A stretch of DNA of 64,000 nucleotides from Phlyctochytrium arcticum (Eukaryota; Chytridiomycota; Chytridiomycetes; Chytridiales; Chytridiaceae), in the NCBI GenBank assembly GCA_025602905.1, contig JAHLKI010000015.1, forward strand, positions 62,001-126,000. Direction: 5' to 3'. The notes beneath the pieces were generated by a model that had not been told where the DNA came from, searched no databases, and saw nothing but the letters and a program-made list of their open reading frames with translations. Positions 42,335 to 55,600 of this stretch are shown here, piece after piece. Each line of letters starts with the position of its first letter. Within the stretch, counting starts at the first letter, position 1. The position numbers and the translations under genes were made by a program.

Positions 42335-45300
42335 TTATGATGGCGACCAACCGAACATCCCGTCATCGTCCACAGCGGCGATGGTATTTGCAGTCGAAGC
42401 TGGCAACTGACGCTTTCCCGTGGTGTCTCTCGGTGCCCGGACGGACGTGGAACGACGGAGTTGTGAACCAGTCAAAGGTCTTGTCGGCTGGGAGGAGCGC
42501 TGAAATGTAAGACATGGCGTTAATGGCAACATTATCGGCTCGCTGACATCGTGACTTACAGTTTGATACACCCTTTTCGTCTTATGCGTCCTGTGCGTAT
42601 GAATTGTGGTAGTTGTCATTATCGTAGCATCGGACATTTCTGCTGGATCCGGACTGTGGCATGCTTTACGTTTCAGGGCAGTTCGGTTTAAACGCCGCTC
42701 CGCGCTCTTGGGTGTCATGTTATGGATGGAGGCATGGGGCCTGCCCGTCTGCTTATTGTTAGCCGGGGTCTCGATAGGTGTCTGTGAACAATAGAATGAA
42801 TCAATCATAATCCTTCAGGCTTAACTAAGTGGCAATAATACTACCTCGACGCGCCGATTTTGTCCAATGGATTTCCTGGGTGTGGCCTTCACATTTTCTT
42901 TCCTTGGCTCTTTGTCGATTTTTGTCATAGGACGATTCCGGGTTTGAAGGCTTACGTCCTTTGCCGGCGGTTCAGGGTACTTCACTCTCTGCTTTTTGAC
43001 GTTGTCTTCACGATCTTCTCTGCGCACAGGAGACTTGTTATGAGTGTTTGGTTGGGGACTCGCTTTCTGCCGACTCATTTTCTGCACAGCGACTTGTTTC
43101 TCGTCTTCGGAGTCTTGTATGTCACTCAAATCAGGATCGCTTTCGTGATAGAACTTCGCAGTGCGCGTTGCAGTGCGCGTTGCAGTCCGAGTTGGGCGAC
43201 GTTTCCCTTGAGGACTATCATTTATTTCAATCTCCTTCCTTGGCGTCTTTCGCGGAGTTTTCAATTGCTGTGGAGAGGTCTCGGGAGACCCGACAGCCTG
43301 ATGGGTTATTAGTAACGAGACTAACTAAATTACTGCTACAACAGGGGAACTTACCGCGAGCAGTTGATCCAGGGCAAAAACATCGCTATCGTTTCCAGAA
43401 CCATCGTCTTGGCCATTTTCCGCGGCTGTTTCTATCTGAGAAAATCCAGAGAATGATGTCTGTGGAGCTAAGCCAGTGGACTGGTTGACAGTCGATTGTT
43501 CCAAATTTTTAGTTGGTGCAAAGTTATTCTCGCTCGGTCGCTCCTTTGTGGGGACCGGTTCCTCTTTGCGCGGATTATCCCTTTTTTTGAGAGGGAGGTC
43601 GGGTGAAGTATCCAGTATGGTAACGGATTCACCCGTGGTCGCCTTGTGTAGGGCCTTACTTTGAGGAGGGTCGGCGGTATTTTCCAACATGTCCTGAGTT
43701 GTCAGCGGTACTGATACCTTAGGTGTCTGCGGGACTGGTACGGGATCGTCAGTCACTTTGCGGGGCGACTTTGATGCCTTTGTTTTCGTCCAGGATCCGT
43801 CGGTATTTTGCGGTTGCTTGGCTGGTGATTTTGTTTTTTCGCCTGCGTCCCCCACTGGCTTCCGTTCAGTGAGAGGAATCAATGGCCGGAACGTAGAGCG
43901 AGACCGGTTCAGTGGTTTCCGTTCCAAAAGAGTAAGCTCGCTTCGCAAGGTTGCTACCTCGGCTAGTAAAGATTCATTCTGACCTATCTTGCTGGCTACT
44001 ATGGATTGAAGGTTGCCGTTCTCATCTTGCAATTTCTTTAATAACGATGAACACATTTCCTAATTTTCCCTTAATATTCAAGCTAGGTGGATCCTACTCA
44101 ATTGGCCCAAACCTTTTCGTTTCTTAGTGCAGAGACTTTCGCTTGCAGGTTGGATTTGTCGCACTATCAAGTCTCACATCAGTTGGGCCTCAATAACGCA
44201 GATAAATATTCATAAACAACCTCGCGCCGCTTTTCCGCCAGCTCAAATTGTTTCTTTAGTTGATCTATTTTGTCTGTGTCCTTAGCTTCCACCTCTACGA
44301 GCGCTGCTTCCAAGCTTCCGCATTGTTCTTTGAAATTGCGCAGCTGGCTGGTCAAATCCGAATTCTCTGCCTAAATCAAGATGGGTCAGTACCGACATTG
44401 AACAGTCGGAAGCATTTGAACTCTACCTGCAAACGTGATCGTTGAGATTGTGCTTCTTGGAGTATGGCTTCACGTTCAGCATGCTGAGCTAGTTGCCTAC
44501 TTTTCGATTCACTCTCCTCTCTTAGACGTGCATTCTCCGTTTCGATCTCAGACATAGAGGTGCGCAAAGCTGCGAGTTCGCTCTCGACTTGTTTCAGATG
44601 CTTCGCAAGAGTCGCTTGCTTTGGTCTGATTTCAAAAAGTTCGGACTTTGCGGACTTGACTCGAAATTAGTGACAATCCTCGATCACACCAAGTCTTTCC
44701 ATTTCTCACCTCAGCTACTGCGATATTTTTTTGTAACTTAGCAATCTCTTCTCGTGCATGATCAACACTTGCTTGTAGACTGGCCTGCAAGTACTTGAGT
44801 ATTGGGATACACCATGAACGTATTATCACTCATACCTTTTCATCATCATACAGTTGCTGTAATTTCTGAATTTCTGCATCTTTTTCGACGTGTAATTGGC
44901 TGTATGATTGCTCAACAACTACCAATCTTTCACAAGAGTCATTTTCACATCCGTCATTTGCGCAGTCGCAGTAAATTACCTGTCCTGAAGTACTTTCGCA
45001 GCAGTTTGCGCATCCTTGAAGCGCGTTTTTTCCTCCGAAATCTTCGCACTGAGTTCATTCACTTGCTGTTGCGCGCTAATTTCCCGTTCAGACCTTCGCC
45101 AAAAAAATGGGGACGATTAAAGACCAATTACTTTTGCTTAATACTCTCGATAGTTCGCATGGTTTCCTCCTCCAGAGAGCTTCGCTGCTTGTACAGGTCA
45201 GAGTTGTTTTCTTGTAACTCGGCATTCGAGGATTGTAATCGAGAAATTTCGCGTCCTTGGCATTCCCGAATTTGTTCTAACGCCGCAATGTTTTCGGAAT

Positions 45301-47224
45301 GTCTGCAAGCAGCAGTCTGTCAGATAGGCTCTGCCAACACCGTCCAGCAGTACTCACCGGCTAGTAAAATCGGAACTTTGCACCTTAAGATTTTCAATCT
45401 CTCGCTCGTAATGCTCCTTTTCTTCACTTAAAAGTTTTGTCAACCTTTCTACATCATATTCCGCAGTCCGAGCCCTTGAAAAGAAGATTAGCCCCGAAAG
45501 CCTTGGCCTCAAACCTGACTAACCGTGTCTGCATTTCCTCCACGGCTGCCTTAGCCAAATTGAGCTTTGCACTCCATTCTTCTTCCTTATTCCGTTCTGC
45601 GGCCCGAATCTCATCAATTTGTTGCCCAAAGTCCCGCGCTTTGCGTTCCGCGTTTGCTAATGCGACTTCACTTTCGGTAAGTTTGTTGGTGACCCTCCCG
45701 ATCTCAATGTTTAAACGCTCGCGAACATCCTCCATGTCCTTCTCTCGAACCTCCAAAGCCCTGATCTCTGCTTCTAGGGCCTTGACTTGAGTTTGGTGTT
45801 CACTCTTCGCCAGAATAGATGATTCCCGAAGTTCCGTTAATTCCTGAGTTACTGACTCGATTTTGACCTTCAACGAATCTAGAAGTATGGCGAAATGTGA
45901 GGAAAGTTTCCGCGCGAGAGAGTCATTCGAGGGTACCAGTCTGAAGAGCGCAGTCGTTGCGTACTTCTTCGAACTGCGCATTTTTCAGTTGCATTTCTGA
46001 TGTATGCTCTTTTATTCTGGAGTGTAATTCTTCTTGTAGCGACTGCACGCGAGCGGCTTCTTTGTTCAAATTCGTATTCATAACTTCCGTATGCGTATTG
46101 AAACCGTTCAGCTGAGTTTGCAGGGCAACTTGTAACTCTGACACTACATGGTTGCTTGGTAAGAAGTAAGATGGCGAATACAAATGTGATAACGAACCTG
46201 AAGATTCACTTTTTTTAAACGCAATTGCAGCTCGGCCTTATCTTCCTTTACTTTACATAGCGCTGCTTTCGTTTCTTGCATTGACTTGGTAATGGTTTCC
46301 CTCTCGCTTTGAGTGTCATCAATCAGCCTGCCAAGTTTTTTGATCGAAACCTAATATCATGAGCAAAATAGTGAATTCTTCTTACAATGTGGTATTACCT
46401 GGTACAGCTTGCAATTCTTCTTCATAATTTCAATTCTATGCACACCGGGGATTAGATGGTATGGACCTTGGCCCAAAAACCTGCCGAATACCTCTCGTGA
46501 TTGATTTTGGCTTTCTGCCGTTGCCAATTGGTAGCTTCAATAATCAATTGATTGTTTTCTTTCATCTTCGTTAATGCCCCGGTTTGATGGTAGACACAGG
46601 CTTGTGCACGATCCAGGTCATCAGTCTGGAAATAAACAAAGTTAAGAACAGTTTGGAAGTCTCTCGCGTTTGCCAAATTACCAATTCGTCCAACTTCTTT
46701 TGCCTGGAAGAATTTTGCTGCTGAATATGCTCGGCCAGACTCATCATAGTAACTGCCAGTTCATTCTCCACCTCCACGTTGGCTCCGAAATTATGGCTAC
46801 TTTGATGGGGCACCAACTTCTGAACGGTGACCACATCTTGTTCGTCATGATTCTCCGTATGTGGCATATCGCGTGCTTGGGTAGTGGCCTTTCTCAACTC
46901 AGGGGAGACGGACGAATAATTGTATTCGGCGTTTTCAAGTCTTTGTTTATTCTGGCGCTGGATAGTCAAATGGTCTTCCTGGGAGGATTGATTGGGTTTA
47001 TTGGTATTAGGATCCTCCGGAGGTGGGGTAAAATCATTGAGAGTGTTGAGTTCAGGGCCGTCGGCGCCATTGAACAAGTTGGTGGGCGTTGTGTTTTTTT
47101 CGAAGGAGTTGTTTGAGGGGAAGGCAAAGTTGGAATCATCATTCCCAGGCGATGCTCCCCAACCTTTGAGGAAGGAAGAGCGCTTGAAGTATTGCGACGA
47201 CCCGCCTGGGTCCATCGCGGACAT
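42335..47224 (-). CDS. Large multi-exon coiled-coil protein, possibly synaptonemal-complex (SYCP1-like)
   Basis: Minus strand, more than ten exons. The first joins are 47224-46682, 46625-46492 and 46435-46399; the remaining edges are approximate. The N-terminus MSAMDPGGSSQYFKRSSF and DDSNFAFPSNN is followed by a Ser/Asn/Pro-rich head, then nearly 900 residues of heptad-rich coiled coil (MKENNQLIIEATNWQRQKAK, LKVKIESVTQELTELRESS, LTESEVALANAERKARDF). A charged, Thr/Pro-rich tail carries MKTPRKTPRKEIEIND, NHESD/ED-rich patches and ends DDDGMFGWSPS. The head (YFK...F-x-FP), central rod and basic TP-rich tail recall transverse-filament proteins of the SYCP1/Zip1 kind. Coiled coils resemble each other, so this is a guess; a kinetochore, nucleoporin or SMC-like structural role is equally possible. 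One junction near 46195-46140 could not be phased cleanly. Confidence 0.6.
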
Positions 47225-47729
47225 ATCGAACGTGTGCAGGCCTGTTTCTGAAGGATATCGAGTGCAGGGTGATCAAAAGCCTACGAGTTGCAGGACGACA
47301 AATCGGCGAACTCCATGCGAAAAGAAAACGAAATATGAGGACCTATTGTTAAAACTAAAAGTTGAAAGAACACGGAGCGCGGCGAAGTGTGCGAAGGAAC
47401 ACTTCGAAGCGTGGGAAAGATTTATGACAGTGATTACGAGAGGGTGGCTGTGCACCCCATTTTGGCGCGACACGAACAAATGACAAAACATCGCAACTTC
47501 GGCCAGAGCTACATTTACAGGTACTTCAGGAAGACGGTTCCTTGTTTTACTCAGGAAATGTTCAGCAGTGTTCCATCCCGTTCTTTTTCCTTCTCCAGAC
47601 AACCATGACGGCTTAGCGCGCACCTATCAAAGATGACCGTTCTCCACCCTTTTAATAGCAAACCAAGAAACAAAAATGACATGAGGGATGATGTCGTATA
47701 TAAGATTATGGACGGCGAGCGCCAACACG
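47225..47729. other. Region between the coiled-coil gene start and the CDC50 stop
   Basis: About 500 nt with promoter of the coiled-coil gene and 3' flank of CDC50, both on the minus strand. No supported gene. Confidence 0.4.
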
Positions 47730-49266
47730 TCAATATGTGCGTACCGCTTCTGGAGCCCCCGGAGTTCGGTTGGCTTGTGTTGCTTGAGGTTGATTCCATG
47801 ACAAATAGGTGTGGTCTCCCAATTTCCTGGGGGTAGGGGAAAAAGATGGGTGATAAGTTGACGGGGAGGATAACGCGCACCGCACAAAAGAGAAAACATA
47901 CCTTGGCTTGATCATATGTCGAACCAAGAATGCCAATCCCAAAACCCAACATATCACACCCACAACAATGTATGCGGCCCCCAAGAAAGGATTCTTGCCG
48001 CCAAGAATTGAAGTAGTCGAGATAACAAGTGATTTCGAGCCACTAAATTTCTCGGTATCAAATGCTAGAAAATTAATTTAGTATAAATCCTCACCCGTAT
48101 CGCAGAAGATTTCTCACAATCGCGAATTGTCAACTCCCAGGTCCCTGGAGGCAAGGCGCTCCCGTTACGCCCATAAAGCTTCCTAAAAGTTGGCAAGGCA
48201 GCGGTACGCATCCAAACTTGAAATGCCTCCCACTCTTTCAATTTAGGCAAGTTCGTTTTGTTGTAACCGTTCCTCCATTGGGGAAATGCAGTTCGCCACA
48301 GTGGTGGGGGAATGAGATTGGTATTGATTTCTTCGTCAGTAGCGGAGGCCCACGATGTAGTATCATAACGCTCCTTGTCACTGGGCCAAGCAATGCCATC
48401 TTGATTAAACGGATACTGAACGCTTGGGCACAACTGGCCGTTGGGAAAGCCAAAATTGGAAGTAATGCATTGGAGCCCGGATATGTCATCTAAGATGGAG
48501 TAACGAGACGATAAGCATTACGCGCCTCAAAGTCCCAATCCCGAGAGGCTCTCTCTTCTCTACACATACCCGAAAACATTGAATTCGCGATAAGTCCACA
48601 CGGGTAAACTTGAGCCGTTGAAGCCATTGTTTGGTTGACACCCCCAATCTGCAGCGGAAATTCGCTATCATTAGGTGAGGCGGTCCTCAAAGGCTCGCAA
48701 TTGGTCAGCTTTTTGTTAAGATCGGGGCCGATTCGATCCCCCTTCAATTGACTAGCATCAAATGACTTGACGTATCGACGGTGATTTTGGTAAAAGTTGG
48801 TAAGACGGTAATACATGAAAACCGGACCAGCCATAATTTCGTTGATCTCGAATTGAATTGCGCATTGCGAATTGATTGCGTCCCATCTCCACTGTTTGAT
48901 GGGATAGAAGGATGCCCCTGGATCCGAAAAAGTGCTGGTGGCCTTTGTTTTGCATTGTGTGTAATCGAAGGCGACTTCGTGCACCTGATTTCCTGATCAG
49001 TCCAAGAAACGAATTCCTCATGATAAGCCATCCGCAACATACCCTCTCAGAAGCAATGTACAATCCAATCCCCAAAGGAATAAAAATCGCACCCACCAAA
49101 AAGAATGCAGGAAGGACACTTTTGGGAGTGAGGATAGGCTGCCAGGCCTTCAGCCTCTGCTGCTTAAAAGCAGTATCTATAATATTCTTCAGTAATGACG
49201 CTCGAGGTAATGAAGTGGCTTCCAAAACGTACTGTCGGGCCGCTTGCTTTTCACAACTTCCGACAT
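47730..49266 (-). CDS. CDC50/LEM3 family protein, beta subunit of P4-ATPase phospholipid flippase
   Basis: Six exons: 49266-49233, 49176-49043, 48984-48570, 48489-48118, 48064-47902 and 47826-47730. All phases agree, giving 404 aa. The start [20 protein letters not shown] is made by the first splice and is the typical N-terminus. TM1 is [20 protein letters not shown]. The ectodomain has [29 protein letters not shown], Cys pairs ([15 protein letters not shown]) and [16 protein letters not shown], then [22 protein letters not shown]2 is [19 protein letters not shown] and the tail [11 protein letters not shown] is a family hallmark. CDC50 proteins let P4-ATPases leave the ER and move phosphatidylserine or phosphatidylethanolamine to the cytosolic leaflet. 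The gene is divergent from PRKRIP1. Confidence 0.93.
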
Positions 49267-49889
49267 CGGCGGTTGACGTTGTCGATAAAGACTGTATGTG
49301 GAATCCGCCTGAAATGACTGCTTTCAAAGTAGCGTAAGTGTTTGCCCGTGCACGCACAGGAGTAAAAGCAACCTTTGATTTAACGTATATGAGAGGGCGG
49401 TGTAGTAAAGGTATTATGCGGCTTGCGGTTTGCAATGAGACGAAAGAGGCGAAGGCCGACACGCTTGCTCGCTCGGGCCTCGTAAGCACAGTAAAGCACT
49501 CTCTCCCTCTGCGGCTCTGCCGACAGTCCCGCACTTGCCTTGCGCAACATTTTAGTAGCCCCACACTCGAGTAGCTCGAGTAGCATATTGGTAAATTCAC
49601 TAACCGACTACTTGCTTTCGACAGCGCAGAGGACATGATGCGATTCTCGCACTGAATCTACAAATCAGATTTGCGACAAATTGCGAAAATCTTGTTTTTC
49701 AGCATGATACTTCACAGAATGGATACCCCTGAGTGCACCCAAATCCAAAAAAAATGAAGCTGTATATGCACCATTTTAGGTTCCATAATAAGAGAGTCCT
49801 TAATTAAAGGAATTTTTTGAGAGCAAGCAGAGAGCTATAGCATTGGCGAAAGGAGTCAATTGACGCTTGTCTCGACTTGTGCAAAGATC
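49267..49889. other. Divergent promoter region, CDC50 (-) and PRKRIP1 (+)
   Basis: About 620 nt. A minus-strand open frame covers part of it as an artefact of an unspliced CDC50 extension. No clear TATA or repeat. Confidence 0.4.
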
Positions 49890-50437
49890 ATGTCACATCC
49901 GTCTCCAAATCGCAACCGGCCTGGGGCCAACGCCGAGGAAGAACCCGAAAGTATCGGCGATCACCGTCCGAAAACTGCTTTGGAGGCCCAAGCCTTGAAG
50001 ATTGAACGTCTCATGTCCCGGGTGGACAAACCCGTCCTCCTCCCAGAACGAAATGACAAAGTTAGCCTCAAACCGCCACCAGAATTCGTTCGCAATGTTC
50101 AAGGATCAAGTGCAGGGGCAGGCAGTGGGGAATTTCATGTTTATCGTGCTCTTCGACGAAAGGAGTATGCACGGCAAAGGTTGCTGGAGAACGAAGGGAA
50201 GGAGGTTTGCTGAAATTTTTGATGCATCATTTACCGCTTTGTACTGAACCATATCAACAGGAGCGGGAGCGCGAGGAGCATCAGCGCAAGATTGCGGAAA
50301 TCAAGTTGAAGGAGGAGAGTAAAACGGCAAAGAATCGGGAGAAACGCTTAAAGCGGAGGAAGAAGCATGAAAAAGGGGAAGATGGATCTTTGAAGAAAGC
50401 AAAGACCGCCTCTGCCATGGATGTAGATAAGGAGTAA
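49890..50437 (+). CDS. PRKRIP1 homologue (spliceosomal C-complex protein)
   Basis: Two exons, 49890-50204 and 50261-50437, with intron 50205-50260 (GTTTGC..AACAG), giving 163 aa. The core [20 protein letters not shown] followed by [19 protein letters not shown] and [16 protein letters not shown] is near-diagnostic. The second exon gives a long basic helix ([33 protein letters not shown]), as in the human protein. PRKRIP1 is a small nuclear double-stranded-RNA-binding protein found in the catalytic-step-II spliceosome, where its helix spans the U2/U6 region. I chose the ATG at 49890 because it is the first after the upstream region and gives an N-terminus of normal size. Confidence 0.92.
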
Positions 50438-50515
50438 AATGGCTCAGACAGTTCGATCGCCATCTAGCGTGGGTCTTGTATTTAAACGTAATATGCTTAA
50501 GTAGTTTAAACAGAT

Positions 50516-52413
50516 TCAGGCCATGAGAGCAACAAGTCCTCCAATCGCAGCGCTAAGGACGAGTAGAGTTGTACTATGCCCAGAAGTGTCAGCAGCATTT
50601 TTGCCACTTCCGCCCTTGCCGACAGTACCAGGTGGAGGAATGATTGGAGAAGTACCTGGTTGAAACTTGCCCGGGCCGATTGGGGTGGGCAAATTCGCGG
50701 CCGGAGTGGGTGCCTGACCCCGGCGGGACAGATTTACGCATTTTCCGGTGACTGGATCCCATGTTCCGCCATTGGGGCATCCTTCTGCTGGAATAAAGTT
50801 GCGATTTTCCACCCGAGAAGGAACAGCTTCGGTGATGTTTGGAATTTTGGTGGGACAGCCGAAACAAGTGGAAAAATAGGTATTAGGTGGGAAAGCACAG
50901 TTTTGAACCACGCCCGCATCAATCTTTGACTATTTTGAGTTCCATTCGTTCATGAGAATTGCGAAGCAACGACGTACCTGTCCATTTTGCTTGTTGTCAA
51001 TACCATCACAAATCTCATCGTTGGAGTTCACTTGGGCAGGGAGATTGCATCCCAATCTGCTGGCACGTCAATTTCTGTTGTTGCAATCAAGATGTGTATG
51101 TATACTCACGTTGGAGAACCCTTGGATGTCGCAATATCCGTTGGATTTAAAATCCAAGAGAGTAACTGCTGGTTTGTGACAAAATACACATCATTCGGAT
51201 AGGTGCTTTGTACCCAGTTGATGAAATCAACGAATGCGGAGAGTCGTTGCGGCTGGCTCAACTGAGTTGCTGCGTGAATGTATAATCCGAAGGGAGCACT
51301 GCATGCTAAATATCAGTGCTTCTCATCGCAGAAATCGAAGGGGGAGAACGGCTTACCGATCGCCATTATAGTGCTGAAGGAAGTTTGACTTTAAGAGATC
51401 AACAATCTCTTGAGTAGTAGGTAAACCTGGAGTCCCGCCGGGTACAGCGTTGGGATCCATGGGTGAATTTTCCGTTCCGTCTGCGTTTAGGAGGGTATAC
51501 AGTGGAATCTCCCACAGTCCTGGAAACTTGAAGTTCCCATCGCAGGTCCCAGACACACAATTAGCAGCAGGTCCATTATCTAATGTATACGGCCAGAATG
51601 CAGCGGTTTTAGAATCATGGGGCATTGATGAGTCGTACAGAAAAGTTCCCAGGCCCTACAAATTTGACCCAAGTCGTCAGATTGTATAACGTTCCCAGAA
51701 GTATTTGCAATGTAGATACCGCAAGGTTTTGGAAGGACTGGCCGCTATAAGCAAGGAAAGGGTGACGGAACCCAAGAAGCTTGCTCTTGGGGACACCAGC
51801 AAATGCGCTGATGGCTTCTTGCGATGCAAGAATTTCTGCCACCGGTGGATTACCTGCGCGGACAAAAAGGAGAAAGCTCAGGAAAAGGGATTGCTTCAGA
51901 AGGTGGGTAAAATCTGTACCAATGTGATTCACTGTGTGAACGGCGATCTCATGCCCAAGCGCGTACATTCGCTGGACATACCAATAATCTGTGAACTGAT
52001 TTGATACAAAAAAGGTTGCCAATGTGGGACATCCATTAGGATTTGGGCGGAATCCAGAGGTCAGGTTGGTGATGACAGGAAGAATTGGAGAGTTGATAGC
52101 ATCATCAAATGCTGTAAGGAGGCAATCGAATCAACCGGAGCTCCCTCGGCAAGCAGGCAAACAACACGGGCTATTTACTCAGCGTAAAAAACTGTGGGAT
52201 ATTCTTTGGATCGAGACCTCCAGGAGGTTTCTGGGAGGCACAAAAGCACAGAGGAGCCTGGCAAGACCTTGGATCGCAGGAGTACGTCCCGAGAGGTCTG
52301 TTTCCGGCTCCGGCAGTGCTACCTTCCTGTGCAACGACAGTGGAAATGGTCCAAAGGAGCAGAAGAGCCGTGGCGGCCAACACTGGGGTAGCTTTCAAGA
52401 AATAAACCATCAT
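50516..52413 (-). CDS. Chitin deacetylase-like polysaccharide deacetylase (CE4), secreted and probably GPI-anchored
   Basis: Seven exons: 52413-52179, 52111-51920, 51853-51720, 51655-51357, 51298-51110, 51059-50978 and 50929-50516. All phases agree, giving 514 aa. The N-terminus is a signal peptide (VLAATALLLLWTISTVVAQ). The first splice makes FTLTFDDAINSPIL, the NodB motif-1 aspartates. TLATFFVSNQFTD and GHEIAVHTVNHIG give the His pair that binds metal. GFRHPFLAYSG is motif 3. GLGTFLYDSSMPHD and LYIHAATQLSQPQRLSAF follow. A Cys-rich module (CDGIDNKQNGQ, TCFGCPTKIP, GCPNGGTWDP) precedes a Pro/Gly linker and a hydrophobic tail (TTLLVLSAAIGGLVALMA) fitting a GPI signal. The enzyme would remove acetyl groups from chitin at the cell wall. 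One possible loss is that the motif-2 spacing (H-T-V-N-H) follows the invertebrate CDA-like variant. The gene is divergent from the Nup358-like gene. Confidence 0.88.
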
Positions 52414-52699
52414 AGTGACTCTGTAAGTGCGTTGCCCACCAACAATTTGCTCAAAGTGCAACCTGATGCATGCAAGATTCTTGCGCGTCTCGACGTCCCG
52501 CACGAGACTTGATAAAGCCTTTATTGGTTAAATTAACACTCAGGTCAGATTTGCCCTGAAATCTGACACTTCTCTCAGCACTTCTCCCCAAAAACCAAGA
52601 TCCCAGCAAAAGCAGCAAAGCCCAGGCTTGAATAGATCTAAATCTGTTCCTACCAATATAATCGGCAGCGGGGGCCGTCCTTCCAGAACGATTGATTCG
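52414..52699. other. Divergent promoter region, deacetylase (-) and TPR gene (+)
   Basis: About 290 nt. The TPR gene frame is open upstream to 52628 but only with non-ATG codons, so I use ATG 52700. Confidence 0.4.
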
Positions 52700-55600
52700 A
52701 TGTATTCTCCCGCGGTGTTCAAGCGCCAATTTACTTGTGCTGAAGATGTCGACGAGTTTGCGGCCTCACCTTCTCGCACTCAGGGGGCAGCTGTAAGTAG
52801 TGTGTTGGACACAAACTGAATCATCGTCCTAAACCGTTAATGTAGGCATTGTATACCATTCGGACTGCAGCTTTTGGCTATTACAAAGTTGGTGCTTATC
52901 CCCAAGCGGAGCGCTACTTCAATTTATACCTAGAGAGTGAGCCACATGATGTCGAGGTAAGGAGCGTACAGCCTTATTGGTGAGATACGTGAAAGTAAAT
53001 TGAATTATTTGTTCAGGTTATTGAAGCATTGGCCCAGTAAGTAGCCACGAGTCGGCGCATCAGCCCATCAGTGCTCATCTATGTTTAGCACCCATGTCCA
53101 ATTAGGCAGCCTTCAAAATGCCATGAAGCAATATCAAAAGTAGGTTATCGTAGAAGTGGTTTCGTCTTCGTCACTAACCCCTACCAGCGTCCTAGCATTA
53201 CAGCCTTTTCTGCAGCCAGCTTTACTTGAAGGTTCGACTAACAAAGTCCCAATTCTTCGCGTTTTTGAAGATTAAAAAGAGTGTTCCAGTGGCAAAGATA
53301 AATATACAAATGGCAAAGGCAGTATCTGAGGATCCGGATCTTGCTTGCGAGTATTTGAGGAATGCTTTCAAGAGCTTAGAAAAGTACATACACGCACATC
53401 GTGAATTATGTCCATTTCACTAATCGATATTTTAGATGCCGATCAAATAATACAGGACGTATTTCAACCGCCGCAATATTGGTGCTCCAAGACATTTATA
53501 AAATGGTTACGTCTCGTATGTATTTTTTCAGTTGATGTGAAAAGTTCGCGAGTGCTGACCTTTGAACAGATCCCGCATGTGCCAGCCCTTTGCGACTACT
53601 ACCCTTGATGTTGGCAACCGCGGGATTGGATGAGACGAGGGGTCGCTCAATTTTACATGTACACCTCGTACAAGCCATGGTAAAAAATAACCAACTGGAA
53701 AGGTGCAAGTCTGAGCAAGGAATGGCAAGACCTGTTGCTAACCATTCGTAACCTCCAGCGCGTGGTCATATGCGACGTCAAAACGTTTGGACTTCTCCGG
53801 AGATGAGCCATGGTTGACTGCCATCATAGCCCTGTTTGATGAACTATCGCTGGGATGTGTGGGTCCTCAAAAGAACTTAGACATTCTCGAATTTCGCTTA
53901 TGGCTCAGCGCAAATCAGTCGTATTTGTTTCTGCAAAGGTAACCATTCCAGGAATCAACAAATAACATTCTCTCGCTGAAAACCCCCCCAGTGCAACGGC
54001 TACGGTAGCTGAAAGAGCAAGAATCATTGTTACTTTTGACACATTATTGGAATCGGCCTATCCAGTAATGTCGCAATTGGCGGACAGCGCTAGCATGCAT
54101 CGCTGGACCGAAATCTACGGCGAATATGCAGCGTTTGGACGGCTGTTCAGAGCAATGTCCAAGCTACGTTCCATTTCCGATAAATCTGTCAGCACCTTGG
54201 TGTACCATCAAAACGAAATACAGGAGATATTTACAGAGCTTCGCTTAGTACTTTCATGTATGTCCTTCTTTGCAAGAACTCACAAACGGGTTAACTAACT
54301 ACTCCGCTTAGATCGTGAACATCACCTGGATGAAAATCTCGCTAAGCTGGCAACGCAGCGCCAAAGTTCAGCGGTTAACCTCTTTCTTGCCTTGTTTTCA
54401 TGCTTTTCAACCGACTTTTTGTTGGGTCCTATCGTGCCATCACCCGATGAGGCGCTCAATGACTACTTACGTACCCACGATCAGGGGGTACTTTGTAAAG
54501 TTCAGTTGCCGACCTTCCGATCGGCGGATTTCATATGGGATGAAAACGTTCAAGGAACCCTGAAGACCACGCTAACATGGGTGACTGACAATTTAACAAA
54601 GATGCACAATGCGGCAGTCAGTCAGGATATACCGGATTTAGCAAGGTATCCTATTGCTTTGCTCACAAATATGTCTCAACTAATTTTCGATTCCAGTTTT
54701 GTAAATTGCTCAGCTTGGCATTTTCAGGATGGCTCCATTCGTACTCTTTTGAGATCGACATTTCCACGGCTCCCAGAATCCCGTCAGGTAGGTCGCCTTT
54801 GTGAACGGAATAGAGCAACGGCTGCTGACAATTGACTCAGTTATCAAAGCATAAGAATGACAAAACTGTCCGGCGACCGAATCCAACTATTGCAGATATG
54901 GAGGCGTTCCTTCTCATCCTTCTCGTCCAAAGACATATGTGGGCGATATCAAAAATGGGTGTAACAACTTTGGGGGAAATCACGTTGACTTGCGCTCTTG
55001 GAACCTGGCGGCCTACTGCGCAGCAAGAGAGGTTTTGGAGAACAGCCTTATGGCTTCACGGAAAAGTATATTTTTATTTGATTTGGTTACTTCTGAGAAC
55101 GGCTTTCTTATTCCCGCCCAACCAGAAACTTTGGGGAAGTCAATGCGCCGCTCTTGGGACTATGGAGGATGAAAATTATTACGGATGCATACAGGAGATT
55201 CGCGGAAATATCACCTATTCTTCCAAAGGTTCACGAGATTCGCACGCATACCACCGAAATATCTGGGGAGCTTTGGGCCTTCTGTACAGCGAAACGCTGA
55301 ATAGAAGCTCATCGGATCGCTACGCAGAGGCGCGGGACTATCTCACCTGCTGGAAAGATTGGCCAAACAGCCCGCTCATTGAGCGCAGCACGAGGAATTT
55401 CCACATTTTGCCTGAAGCAGATCAATGGGAACGGTACTTGAACATACCCAACTCATACCAGATAGCTTGCTAATATATAAAACCAGCTTCGCGATTACAG
55501 AGCAGGAAATCGATAATGCCCTAATCTTGGCAGATGGCAATCACGATAAGTCATTCTCGGAGCCCCCTTCTCATCAATCGCCCAGTCGGGTCATGGAAGA

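Noticed and set aside
48758..49636. 292-codon minus frame covering the first CDC50 exons
   Set aside because: It reads through two introns; the spliced start [15 protein letters not shown] gives the conserved CDC50 N-terminus instead.
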